Shown: positions 1 through 7,733, counted from the first letter of the stretch. The stretch: 45,886 bases of DNA from Kiritimatiellia bacterium (GCA_028684935.1 JAQUEX010000003.1:1-45886); one strand, 5' to 3'. Notes: generated from the sequence alone by a model not told the origin. Numbers and translations: made by a program.

Positions 1-126
1 GGCCGAGGTAGCGTATTCCCCGAACATTACCAAGGTCTGGTGGTACAATAACCCTATGGTTGGTATAGGTCAATTACGAAGCCAAGATAATACATGTGAG
101 AATGGATGACGGGAATATCCGCTGCG

Positions 127-2418
127 TCACTCGTGCACTGACGCGAATCCAACGATACGGTTGTTGATTCGAAAGCCGCGCTTGGCGGCGCTTTCGCGCT
201 CAAGCGCGTCGAGAAGCAGCTCATGCGTCGCGTTGTCATCAAGATAATGGAACTCTTGGCGGACGGTGCGGAAGTCGCCGGGCGTCAAGTCCGGGATGTT
301 CAGAAGCCGGCGCTCGTCCTCGGGCGTCAACTCACCCGCGGCGAGAGAGGCGAACATGCGCCGATAGAACGTAAGCTTGCCGTCTTCCGTCAGAAAACCG
401 AATTCCAGTTTGAAGGTGAAGCGGCGCAGGGCGGCGGCATCGAGGTTGTCGGCAAAGTTGGTCGCGCAGGCCAGGACGCCACCGAACTCCTCCATCTGCC
501 GCAGGATCTCGTTGACCTGGGAGACCTCCCATCCCCGCTCTGCGCCGGCGCGGGTTCGCAGCAAGCCGTCAATCTCGTCGAGGAACAGGATCGAACTCTC
601 GCGTCCGGCCTCGCGGAACGCATTCCGGATATTCTTCTCCGTCTCGCCGACATACATGCCAAGCAGGTCGCTCCCCGTTTTTGTAACGACTCGCAGGTTC
701 AGCGACGCGCCGAGGTAGTGGATGAATGCGGTCTTGCCCGAGCCCGGAGGCCCGTAGAGCAGCAGGTTCATGCGCGGGCTGTCCGGGGCCGCGTCACTCG
801 AACGGAAACGCGTTTCTTTGAAGCGGCGTACCGCGCTTTCGATCCGGGAGAGGACGATGGGGCCTTTGATGTTGAGTCCGTCCAACGAATATCCCGCGCA
901 CTCCCGCGGCCTCGCGGAGTCGGGCCCGCCGAGCAGGCTGACATGCGCATCAAGCAGCGTGGCGAGTATTGCCTCAGCATCCTCTTGCCGTACCGCGTTC
1001 TTCGCCATCATCGCCGACAAGTTGCGGAGGGCCAGATCGATGCCGCCGGCACTGACCGCATAGCGTCCGGCCATCCGCGCCAATAGCTCTTCAGGCAGCG
1101 CGTCGCCGACCCCGTAACGCTGTGCCGCGTTACGCCAGACGGCGGTCTGCTGCTCGCGTGTCAGCTTGTCGAACCGGATGGAGTAGTCGAACCGCCGCCG
1201 GTTGGACGAGTCCAACGAATCCGCGCGGGAATTGGTGATCCAGATGCACGGAGCGCGGATCTCGTCCAACACGTCGTTGAGGGTACCTTTATCCTTGTTG
1301 CCCGAGTTAATGAAGGGATGCAAGAACAAGCCTCCGCCTTCTCCTTCCAGCATGGCGTCAGACTCGTCGACGATGATAAGGCTCGTTTCTGGCGGAACCT
1401 GCCCGTCACAGACGCGGAGCGCGGCAAATCGGGTCGACGCTGACATAGAACCGCGTTCCTTGTCGCTTTGAGTAATGAGGTAGGCGTCGCGCCCGAGTTC
1501 GCGAGCGAGCGCACGGGCGAAGCTCGACTTGCCCGTGCCGGGCTCGCCATACAGCAGGATATTCACTCCTCGCTGTGAAGAGGCACACGAGATCATACGC
1601 TTGAGCAGCTCGCCGTGCCGTGAAGCCAATTCGCCGAAATAGGCCCACGGCAGCGAGGGGTCTTCGCACTTCCGGAAAAAACGCCCGGTCAACGGCGCGT
1701 CATCGACCCCGAGAAGGTACAGCCACATGTCATCGCCTAGATTACCGTCCTTCTTCAGGCAACCGAACCGGCGAAGCCGCCCTTTGGGCTCGAGCAGGCG
1801 TGTATATTCTTCCTGACTGACTCCCAGGAGCGCTGCACGTATGCCCATTCCGCATGGCCCCAAGCGACCGGAAATCTGTTCAATTCCGCCATACTTCTGT
1901 TTCGCCATCACAGCCATCGCCAGCGCGTCACGCTCCACTTGCGTCAGTTTAAACAAACGGCACAGTTCTCCAAAACGAACCGCCATCGGGTCGGGTCTCT
2001 CCGCCTGCCAGTCCCTAACTTCTTTGGCTTTGTCGCTCAGCCACGTCGCGAAACATTCCCTGAAGAGCTCGTTGCTCGCCGGATTTGTCCACAGCGCAGT
2101 CAACACAGCCTCGGGTCTAGTGTCGGAGTATGTCTTCGCGAGATCAGCTCGTATCGCCTCATCCGTACACTTGTCAACCAGCCGGGTTAGGTCGTCATGA
2201 TCGAACTGCGAGGCGACAGGTTTGAACAAATCCTCATGGCGTTCGAAAACGCCTTTGAAGGCTCGGCAGAATCGGGCGAGGCATGTGAAGAGCGTTTCCT
2301 CGATGAACAGCCCGGGAGAATCCCGAGTGATCTTAGTAGCCGCTATCAGGCGATCTATCTCTTCCCGCCGCGCTTGGATTCTTGCGAATAGTCTTCCTTT
2401 TTCATCTTCCGGTGTCAT
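127..2418 (-). CDS. Tandem double-AAA ATPase, orphan
   Basis: A 763-residue protein with two complete AAA modules. Module 1 has Walker A GEPGTGKS (about residues 291-298), Walker B SLIIVDESD (346-354) and an arginine-finger-like NRRRFD (406-411). Module 2 has Walker A GPPGSGKT (556-563), Walker B ILFLDEID (610-617), an AAA-type LLGMYVGETEKNIR segment and a final RRF. The first 260 residues are helical and unrecognised, possibly a substrate or partner domain. I start at the ATG ending at 2418 because GGAAGGA lies 4 nt upstream; an in-frame ATG at 2493 would add 25 Trp/Cys-rich residues and has a weaker GAGG site. Classic AAA proteins remodel or unfold macromolecules with ATP, but the substrate here is unknown. 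No protease or effector gene adjoins it. The exonuclease gene lies 124-200 nt upstream on the same strand, so co-transcription is possible. Confidence 0.85.
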   Translation of the reverse strand: MTPEDEKGRLFARIQARREEIDRLIAATKITRDSPGLFIEETLFTCLARFCRAFKGVFERHEDLFKPVASQFDHDDLTRLVDKCTDEAIRADLAKTYSDTRPEAVLTALWTNPASNELFRECFATWLSDKAKEVRDWQAERPDPMAVRFGELCRLFKLTQVERDALAMAVMAKQKYGGIEQISGRLGPCGMGIRAALLGVSQEEYTRLLEPKGRLRRFGCLKKDGNLGDDMWLYLLGVDDAPLTGRFFRKCEDPSLPWAYFGELASRHGELLKRMISCASSQRGVNILLYGEPGTGKSSFARALARELGRDAYLITQSDKERGSMSASTRFAALRVCDGQVPPETSLIIVDESDAMLEGEGGGLFLHPFINSGNKDKGTLNDVLDEIRAPCIWITNSRADSLDSSNRRRFDYSIRFDKLTREQQTAVWRNAAQRYGVGDALPEELLARMAGRYAVSAGGIDLALRNLSAMMAKNAVRQEDAEAILATLLDAHVSLLGGPDSARPRECAGYSLDGLNIKGPIVLSRIESAVRRFKETRFRSSDAAPDSPRMNLLLYGPPGSGKTAFIHYLGASLNLRVVTKTGSDLLGMYVGETEKNIRNAFREAGRESSILFLDEIDGLLRTRAGAERGWEVSQVNEILRQMEEFGGVLACATNFADNLDAAALRRFTFKLEFGFLTEDGKLTFYRRMFASLAAGELTPEDERRLLNIPDLTPGDFRTVRQEFHYLDDNATHELLLDALERESAAKRGFRINNRIVGFASVHE

Positions 2419-2617
2419 AAGGTCCTTCCATCCGTTTTTCCACGGGCAGTCATAAACGCAGATGCTGTGCCAGAAGAAACTGTCATGATGCATTGACCTC
2501 TTTTTTGCCGCTGTTCCTGATCAACCGCTTGCAGAGACCGCGAATTTCATTTCCGCGAAAGAATCAACATGCTCATTTTCTTAACACTGTTTACAATTTG
2601 ATGACTGCGGCTGACAC

Positions 2618-3166
2618 CTACACCGACATGCGGCGCACGTTTGGCCTCACGCCTTCATCAAAAGAAGCGCCATCGGATGTCTGAACGGCACGTATGATTT
2701 GCGCGGCAGCGAAGGCGTCGTCCCCAGCCTTGTGGTGACTGAACGGGACGCCCAAATGCTTGGCAACGGTCTTCAAATCGTGGGACGGCAACTGGGGCCA
2801 CCGTTGGCGCGCGAGAGCCAGTGTGCAGAAATAGTCGCCCGAAATAGCGATACCATAGTGAGAGCACAGTGCCCGAAGCACGCTCATATCGAACGGCGCG
2901 TTGTGAGCGGCCAGCAGGGCGTTCTCGAAATGCGGCCGCAGTTCCTGAAAGACCGTGTCGAATCCCGGCGCGTCACGCACGGCCTCATGCGTGATGCCGT
3001 GGATGCCGATAAACTCGTCCAGAAACCAGCCGAAGCCTTTCGGCGGCCTGATCAACCGCTCGACGCGGGTAGTGATCTCGCCGACCTCGATGACGGCGAT
3101 CCCAACCGAGCACGCGCTGACGCGGCTACGGTTCGCGGTCTCAAAATCAATGACAGTGATTTTCAT
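2618..3166 (-). CDS. DEDDh 3'-5' exonuclease, DnaQ/epsilon-like
   Basis: A 182-residue stand-alone exonuclease domain. The DEDDh residues are visible: D7 and E9 in VIDFET (ExoI), D93 in HNAPFD (ExoII), and H145 with D150 in HKAGDDA (ExoIII, HxxxxD spacing). The family removes nucleotides 3' to 5' using two metal ions and is related to the Pol III proofreading subunit. It has no polymerase, helicase or UvrC-like fusion, so it could act in repair or RNA/DNA trimming rather than as the replicative proofreader. The reading frame is open further upstream to 3223, but the ATG at 3166 places VIDFET at residues 5-10 as is normal for the family, so I start there. The ribosome-binding site is weak (GAGATCGG). 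Confidence 0.9.
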   Translation of the reverse strand: MKITVIDFETANRSRVSACSVGIAVIEVGEITTRVERLIRPPKGFGWFLDEFIGIHGITHEAVRDAPGFDTVFQELRPHFENALLAAHNAPFDMSVLRALCSHYGIAISGDYFCTLALARQRWPQLPSHDLKTVAKHLGVPFSHHKAGDDAFAAAQIIRAVQTSDGASFDEGVRPNVRRMSV

Positions 3167-3364
3167 ACGTGCCGATCTCAATCGCAACCGGCATGCCAAA
3201 ACGAAACCGAACCGAGGCGACACCGGGGTCAGCCTTGTCTAAAACAGCAAATAAGCGGACGCAACAGGCCGCCGCCGCGCGGTCTCAGCGCATGGGTTGT
3301 TCCTGATCCGCCTCCTCAATCGGGGTTGCCGCTAGTGAATCTGCCTTGAGCGAGGATTCACATC

Positions 3365-3388
3365 GCGGACGGGGCCGTCCGCGCCCCC
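3365..3388. repeat. GCGGACGGGG intergenic palindrome, copy 1
   Basis: A GC-rich element beginning GCGGACGGGGCC and ending GCGCCCCC, with an internal GGACGG-GG-CCGTCC palindrome. A close copy with the same ends lies at 7557-7579. Both are intergenic, which points to a dispersed repeat rather than chance. Confidence 0.5.
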
Positions 3389-3434
3389 GGCGCGCTGCGC
3401 AAGAACACGCGCTCAACCCGTGCCAGCCCGGGAG

Positions 3435-3454
3435 GGGCAAGCGTCTGCTTGCCC
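3435..3454. repeat. GTCT-loop hairpin repeat, copy 1
   Basis: A perfect 8-bp stem, GGGCAAGC paired with GCTTGCCC, around a GTCT loop. A second copy at 6745-6764 has the same loop and stem length but one stem pair exchanged from A-T to T-A, so pairing is kept. There is no T-run after it, so it does not look like an intrinsic terminator. Confidence 0.55.
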
Positions 3455-3637
3455 AGCCTCTGCCTCTTGCATCTTCAGCGGCTGGACTTCGGCTTGCTCA
3501 CCGTCTGCCGATGCTGCAGGCGGCAGCCTAGAGATCCCATACGGAAGCATGCCGCGGGGAAGATGACGGACGGCGACCTGGACACCTGCGCCTGTTTTTG
3601 CAACCAAAAAAACACAAGCGTTTTTTCGGCATTTCGT

Positions 3638-3652
3638 TGATAATCGTTATCG
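3638..3652. promoter_or_regulatory. Fur-like 7-1-7 palindrome overlapping a possible -10 box
   Basis: TGATAAT-C-GTTATCG matches the 7-1-7 Fur-type consensus (TGATAAT-n-ATTATCA) at 12 of 14 arm positions. The GATAAT within it (3639-3644) could serve as a -10 box. That would place a start site near 3651, followed by GAGGAA at 3664-3669 and the ATG at 3675. No good -35 is visible at standard spacing. A repressor bound here would block the promoter; Fur/PerR/Zur or a LacI-type regulator are all possible readers. Confidence 0.35.
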
Positions 3653-3674
3653 ATTGGACAGCGAGGAAGCGACC

Positions 3675-5885
3675 ATGAAAAGACGCGAATTCCTTAAGGC
3701 TGCGGCGTTCGCCGCGATGTGGACGGCCGGGCAGAGATGTTTCGGCTGGTCCCTCACCACCGAACCGCTCGGCGGCGCGGGCCTTGACGAGGGCAGCGGG
3801 CTGGCTCGGGCCGAGCTGGAGAAGATGTTCGACGCGATCGCGGCGGCGCATGCCAAGGAGCCGTTCATCGTCACGCGGACGAGATGGCTGGCGGCGCTGT
3901 TCGACCACGTGCGTCTCGCGGCGAACGCGGACGACGCCTTCGTGCACTGGTTCGCGGACTGCGACCTGCCGGGGCGGCGGTGTTGGCTGCGACTGAAAGC
4001 GTTCTCCGAATCGGCGCCCGAACGGAAGCTTTGCGGCAAATGGACGACCGCGACAAACGGGGCATGGCGGGCGCGCCTCGACACGAGCCATACGTGCCCC
4101 GACTGGGAGTCGATCCTCGCGCTGGGGCCGAAAGGGCTGGCCGACCGTGCGCGGAAACGCCGCGAGACCGCCAAGACCGATGACGAACGCCTGTTTCTTG
4201 ACTGCGTGACAGAGGTGTACGACGCCCTGTCGCGGCTCTGCGTCCGCTGGGCGGCGGTCGCGGAAAAGAGAGGGATGCCTGCGTGCGCCGAATCCCTGCG
4301 CGCGATCGCGGAGCGTCCGCCGCGCACCTTGCGCGAGGCGCTGCAGCTCTCGCTCGTTTACGATCGCGGCCAGGAAGCGGAGGGCGAGTGCGTGCGGTCT
4401 CAAGGGCTATTCGACCGCCTTTACGTGACATTCTACCGCAACGATCTCGCGGCCGGACGCGAGACGCGCGCCTCGGCGAAGGCGCTGATCGCCGATTATT
4501 TCACGCGCCTCTACGCGCAGGGCCATCCGAACGGGAAGAACATCGGCTTCGGCGGCTATGACGCGGAGGGCGTCCCCGTCTGGAACGAACTCACCGAACT
4601 CGCCTTCGAGCTTCATGACGAACTGAACCGCCCGAATCCCAAGCTGACGTACCGCTTCGGAAAGAAAACGCCGCGCGAACAGCTTGAGAAGGTGACGCGA
4701 TGCCTCGCGAATGGGCGAACCTCCATCGTCTTCGCAAACGAAGAGGTTCTGGGCGAGATGTTCCGCCGCCGGGGGAAGTCTGCGGAGGACATCGTTCAGT
4801 ACGTGCTGGTGGGCTGTTACGAGCCGGGCATCCAAGGGCGCGAGATCGTCGCTTCGATGGCGGCGGAAGTGAACCTCGCGAAGCCGCTCGAGGCGGTCTT
4901 CAATAGCGGCAAGGACTTCGCGGGTTTCCCGGTGGGGCCGGCCTGCGCGCTGCCGGAGAACGCGGAGGCTTTCGAGCGCGAATACTTGCGCCAGCTTGAC
5001 GCCATGATCACGTCCGCTGTCGAGACAGCGCGCCTGTGCGAACGGTCATGGTACGATCTCAACCCCGCGCCGTTCATGTCCGGCGGCTATCGGGACTGCA
5101 TCGAGAAGGCGAAGGATTCTTCGCAGGGCGGGTGCAGATACAATCAGAGCGGCATCATGTGCGGCGGCATCGGCACGGTCGCTGATTCGCTCGCGGCGGT
5201 GCGTGCTCTTGTTGACGAGAAGAAGCTCGTGACGATGGCAGAGTTGGGGGAGATTCTGCGCGCGGACTGGAAGGATCGCGAGGAACTCCGGCTGAGGGCA
5301 GTCCGTGCAGCGCCCAAGTGGGGAAACAACGACGACCGCGCCGATCTGCCCGCCAAGCGCGTTTACGATGCCGTCGCCGCGCGCATCAACGCCGAGCCCA
5401 ACGGACACGGCGGCACGTTCCAGGCGGGGTTCTGGTCCATCGACCTCGACAAGCCTTTCGGCGACTGCACGGCCGCGACGCCGGACGGCCGCAAGGCGAA
5501 GACGCCGATCTCCCGCAACAACAGCGCCACCGCAGGCTGCGGGAAGGAGGGTCCGACCGCGCTTCTGCTCTCCAACGCGAAGCTCGATCTGGCGGAGTCG
5601 GCGGACGGACACATCGCCGACGTGATCCTGCCGGCGTCGCTGGCGAAGGCGTCGTTCGGCGCGGCCGGCATCGCCGCGTTTCTCAGGAGTTACTTCGAGA
5701 TGGGCGGACAGAGCATCCACCTGAACTGCTTCGATCCGTCCACGCTGCGCGACGCGATGGCGCACCCGGAAAACTATCCGGACCTGCAGGTGCGCGTGTG
5801 CGGCTGGAACGTGCGCTGGAACGCTCTGTCCCGCCGCGAACAGCTCCACTTCCTCGCCACCGCGGAAGCGCAGTCCAGTCATTGA
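3675..5885 (+). CDS. Glycyl radical enzyme (PFL-like) with apparent Tat signal
   Basis: A 736-residue glycyl radical enzyme. The catalytic cysteine loop reads GCYEP (Cys381) and the glycyl-radical loop near the C-terminus reads RVCGWNV (Gly710). The PFL-family segment ATPDGRKAKTPISRNN precedes it. A single Cys followed by Glu is the pattern of eliminating members (dehydratases, C-N or C-S lyases) rather than true pyruvate formate-lyase, which has two adjacent cysteines; the substrate cannot be assigned. The start at 3675 has GAGGAA 6 nt upstream; a possible start 21 nt earlier has none. From 3675 the protein begins MKRREFLKAAAFAAMW, a twin-arginine-type signal with a hydrophobic stretch. That is unexpected, because these enzymes are oxygen-sensitive and are activated by a cytoplasmic radical-SAM partner. 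The activase gene follows after 16 nt. Confidence 0.85.
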   Translation: MKRREFLKAAAFAAMWTAGQRCFGWSLTTEPLGGAGLDEGSGLARAELEKMFDAIAAAHAKEPFIVTRTRWLAALFDHVRLAANADDAFVHWFADCDLPGRRCWLRLKAFSESAPERKLCGKWTTATNGAWRARLDTSHTCPDWESILALGPKGLADRARKRRETAKTDDERLFLDCVTEVYDALSRLCVRWAAVAEKRGMPACAESLRAIAERPPRTLREALQLSLVYDRGQEAEGECVRSQGLFDRLYVTFYRNDLAAGRETRASAKALIADYFTRLYAQGHPNGKNIGFGGYDAEGVPVWNELTELAFELHDELNRPNPKLTYRFGKKTPREQLEKVTRCLANGRTSIVFANEEVLGEMFRRRGKSAEDIVQYVLVGCYEPGIQGREIVASMAAEVNLAKPLEAVFNSGKDFAGFPVGPACALPENAEAFEREYLRQLDAMITSAVETARLCERSWYDLNPAPFMSGGYRDCIEKAKDSSQGGCRYNQSGIMCGGIGTVADSLAAVRALVDEKKLVTMAELGEILRADWKDREELRLRAVRAAPKWGNNDDRADLPAKRVYDAVAARINAEPNGHGGTFQAGFWSIDLDKPFGDCTAATPDGRKAKTPISRNNSATAGCGKEGPTALLLSNAKLDLAESADGHIADVILPASLAKASFGAAGIAAFLRSYFEMGGQSIHLNCFDPSTLRDAMAHPENYPDLQVRVCGWNVRWNALSRREQLHFLATAEAQSSH

Positions 5886-5901
5886 CAGAAAGGCCGACAC
5901 G

Positions 5902-6657
5902 ATGAAAACGCCGCTGATGCTCGACACGACGCGGATGGCCGTCCACGACGGCCCGGGGCTCCGCACAACCTTCTTTGTGAAGGGCTGCCCGCTCAAATGC
6001 CGGTGGTGCCACAATCCGGAGTCCATCAGTTCGAAACCCCAGTGGGCGCGCTTCCCGGACAAATGCCAGCACCGTGAAATCTGCACGATGGATGAGGCCG
6101 CTTGCCCGACAGGCGCGCTGAAGCTCTACGGCAAACCCATGTCCATCCCCGACATCGTCGCAAAGGCGCGCGAAGACAAGGCGTTTTACAAACAGTCCGG
6201 CGGCGGCGTGACGCTTTCGGGCGGCGAGCCGCTGTTCTTCTGGGAGTGGGCGGAAGAGCTTTTCAAGGCGTTCAAGGCGGAAGGGCTCCACACCTGCATC
6301 GACACGTCACTTTACGCCCCGCCCGTCGCGGTCGAGAGGATGCTGCCGCTTGTCGACATGTGGCTTCCTGACTTTAAGGCCGAGAACGCCGACCGTCATA
6401 AGACGCACACAGGCGTCCCGAACGGCCTCATCAAGGACAATCTCAAGCTGCTGGTCAAAGCCGGGGCGAAGCTCGAGGTCAGGATGCTGGTTGTTCCCGG
6501 CTGCACGGACGGCCAGGACGCGGCCGACCGCCACAGGTATCTCCGGTCGATCGGCATCCGGGACGAGGACGTGGCGGAACTCGAATACATGGACCTCGCG
6601 CGGTCAAAATACGCCGCGCTGGGAATGCCTGACACCATGCCGCCGAAACCCCGGTAA
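5902..6657 (+). CDS. Glycyl radical enzyme activase (PflA-like radical SAM)
   Basis: A 251-residue radical-SAM activase that would install the glycyl radical on the preceding enzyme using S-adenosylmethionine and a [4Fe-4S] cluster. The CxxxCxxC signature is in GCPLKCRWCHNPES (about residues 26-39), followed by GGGVTLSGGEPLF, the activase glycine-rich segment. A short insert with three cysteines (CQHREIC...ACPTGAL, about residues 55-73) replaces the full eight-cysteine ferredoxin domain of many activases. An additional cluster is therefore doubtful. The start codon follows AGAAAGG. The TAA stop forms the first bases of a 31-nt intergenic repeat (6655-6685). The gene is translated separately but is almost certainly co-transcribed with the enzyme. 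It has no signal peptide, so activation should occur in the cytoplasm. Confidence 0.92.
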   Translation: MKTPLMLDTTRMAVHDGPGLRTTFFVKGCPLKCRWCHNPESISSKPQWARFPDKCQHREICTMDEAACPTGALKLYGKPMSIPDIVAKAREDKAFYKQSGGGVTLSGGEPLFFWEWAEELFKAFKAEGLHTCIDTSLYAPPVAVERMLPLVDMWLPDFKAENADRHKTHTGVPNGLIKDNLKLLVKAGAKLEVRMLVVPGCTDGQDAADRHRYLRSIGIRDEDVAELEYMDLARSKYAALGMPDTMPPKPR

Positions 6658-6685
6658 ACGGATTGCTGTGGAAAAGCGCGGGCCA
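6655..6685 (+). repeat. TAAACGGATTGC repeat, copy 1
   Basis: A 31-nt element starting TAAACGGATTGC and continuing GTGGAAAAGCGCG, with 29 of 31 positions shared with 7949-7979. Its first three bases are the stop codon of the activase gene. The copies diverge after the 31 nt, although both are followed about 25 nt later by a TAC-containing purine-rich stretch. Confidence 0.6.
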
Positions 6686-6744
6686 GCAGTTCTTTCACAC
6701 CGAATGCGTATGATACGGAGCATGACCACGCGCCGCACCGAAAG

Positions 6745-6764
6745 GGGCATGCGTCTGCATGCCC
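6745..6764. repeat. GTCT-loop hairpin repeat, copy 2
   Basis: Stem GGGCATGC paired with GCATGCCC around GTCT. Compared with copy 1 at 3435-3454, the sixth stem pair is T-A rather than A-T, a compensatory double change. It lies between the activase and the GreA-like gene. Confidence 0.55.
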
Positions 6765-6836
6765 GGCCACCCGTTTGTTTGTGGAGTGGGGCGGCCGAAG
6801 TCAACGGTAGACTTTCGGGCGTTGCGCCGCTACCTT

Positions 6837-7325
6837 ATGCGCATGACCAAAAAGGACGTCCACCAGCGTTTCGTCGAGAAGCTGTCGGCCGAGTTGGAAG
6901 AGATCTCTGCCGCAGTCAGGCATTCCATCTCCATGGCCACGGATGAGGCCCACCGCGCCGAGAGCAAGTACGACACGTTCAGTCTTGAAAGCTCGTACTT
7001 GGCGCGCGGGCAGTCGCAGCGTGTGGAGGAACTGCGTTTCGCGCTCGATCGGCTACAGGCTCTTTCGGTCAAGGAGTTGACCCGCGAAAGCGTGATTCAG
7101 CACGGCTCGCTGGTGCGGTTGGAGTCGGCCGCCGGGAATGTCCGCACGCTCTATTTCTGTCCGGGAGGAGGAGGCGAGCAGGTGGCGGTGGACGGCGTGG
7201 AGGTTTGCATCGTCACCGCCGCGTCGCCGCTCGGCAAGGCCGTGCTCGGCAAACGGCTCGGCGCAACGTTCGAGATCAAGATCGGCCGCGCTCTGCAGAC
7301 CTTCCGCATCGCCGGCGTCGAGTAG
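6837..7325 (+). CDS. GreA/GreB-family transcription factor-like protein
   Basis: About 162 residues, the size of GreA. The N-terminal half is strongly helical with heptad character (VEKLSAELEEI to ELRFALDRLQAL), as in the Gre coiled-coil. The C-terminal half ends with VTAASPLGKAVLGKRLGATF, the recognisable GreA/GreB C-terminal domain that binds RNA polymerase near the secondary channel. Gre factors rescue backtracked polymerase by transcript cleavage through acidic tip residues. The hairpin tip here (SKYDTFSLESSYLARG) differs from canonical GreA, so cleavage activity is uncertain. The start is chosen at MRMTKKD because the longer frame to 6759 would begin inside a hairpin repeat. No clear Shine-Dalgarno sequence precedes either ATG (6837 or 6843). 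Confidence 0.8.
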   Translation: MRMTKKDVHQRFVEKLSAELEEISAAVRHSISMATDEAHRAESKYDTFSLESSYLARGQSQRVEELRFALDRLQALSVKELTRESVIQHGSLVRLESAAGNVRTLYFCPGGGGEQVAVDGVEVCIVTAASPLGKAVLGKRLGATFEIKIGRALQTFRIAGVE

Positions 7326-7455
7326 CGCCGTCCACCGGGAACCGAGCAGGATAAGCGGTCGGCCCTCGTCTTGCTCATTCGCGCGTCGGGCCCTCAGGCG
7401 TTGGCGTAACCGGCGACCGGCTCAGGCGCATGGAACACGAACGCGAGACGTGAAA

Positions 7456-7483
7456 CCGGTAGGGCGGTCTCGCCGAGACCGCC
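7456..7483 (+). repeat. REP-like palindrome with GTAG head, left arm
   Basis: The element begins CCGGTAG and continues with a near-palindrome, GGCGGTCTC and GAGACCGCC arms around a 3-nt centre. A GTAG tetranucleotide before an imperfect palindrome is the architecture of REP sequences mobilised by RAYT transposases. A perfect inverted 28-nt copy lies at 7630-7657, giving a BIME-like unit of 202 nt. A RAYT gene lies at 12244-13266. Confidence 0.6.
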
Positions 7484-7556
7484 GCCGAGACGAATGCCCG
7501 CCCGTTTCTCGCCAACCCGAAACGCAGAAGGTTGAACCGGTTGCCAGCCATTCCCG

Positions 7557-7579
7557 CGGACGGGGCCTCTGCGCCCCCA
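7557..7579. repeat. GCGGACGGGG intergenic palindrome, copy 2
   Basis: Shares GCGGACGGGGCC and GCGCCCCC ends with the element at 3365-3388, and differs in the few central bases. It lies between the two REP-like arms. Confidence 0.5.
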
Positions 7580-7629
7580 GTCTTGCGTATCTTTTTCACT
7601 GGAAACGCGTGATCGCGGCCCGCCTCTGT

Positions 7630-7657
7630 GGCGGTCTCGGCGAGACCGCCCTACCGG
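7630..7657 (-). repeat. REP-like palindrome with GTAG head, right arm
   Basis: Exact reverse complement of 7456-7483 over 28 nt, ending CCCTACCGG on the plus strand. Flanking bases are not shared, so the repeat boundary is sharp. Confidence 0.6.
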
Positions 7658-7700
7658 CTGCAAGACCCGATCGGTTGAGAGACAGAAACAGGAAGGAAGG

Positions 7701-7733
7701 ATGATGGATAGCAAAGCTGTTGTGTCACAATGA
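7701..7733 (+). CDS. Possible 10-codon leader ORF
   Basis: A very short frame (MMDSKAVVSQ) directly after AGGAAGGAAGG, an unusually strong ribosome-binding site. Its TGA overlaps the ATG of the next ORF (ATGA at 7730-7733). It could couple translation to that ORF, or be the remnant of a longer gene start. Real expression is uncertain. Confidence 0.25.
   Translation: MMDSKAVVSQ

Larger units (their letters stand above)
3167..3674. other. 508-nt intergenic region with palindromic repeats
   Basis: Between the divergently transcribed exonuclease and glycyl radical enzyme genes I see no convincing gene. It contains two palindromic elements that recur elsewhere in the window (GCGGACGGGG type at about 3365-3388 and the GTCT-loop hairpin at 3435-3454). 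It also has an A-rich then T-rich stretch (3600-3626) and a 7-1-7 palindrome (3638-3652) just ahead of the enzyme gene. Short ORFs here are Arg/Pro-rich and look like non-coding frames. Confidence 0.6.
7326..7700. other. 375-nt repeat patch without a gene
   Basis: No gene is supported here. The stretch is a cluster of intergenic repeats: two GTAG-headed palindromes in perfect inverted orientation (7456-7483 and 7630-7657), and a second copy of the GCGGACGGGG element (7557-7579) between them. ORFs across it are Arg/Pro-rich. Confidence 0.65.

Noticed and set aside
1-126. Gene or RNA at the left edge
   Set aside because: Too short and AT-mixed, without a coding frame or tRNA-like fold; the minus-strand ORF reaching 54 is a shadow of the ATPase gene end.
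3435-3454. Intrinsic terminator
   Set aside because: Stable stem but no downstream T-run on either strand.
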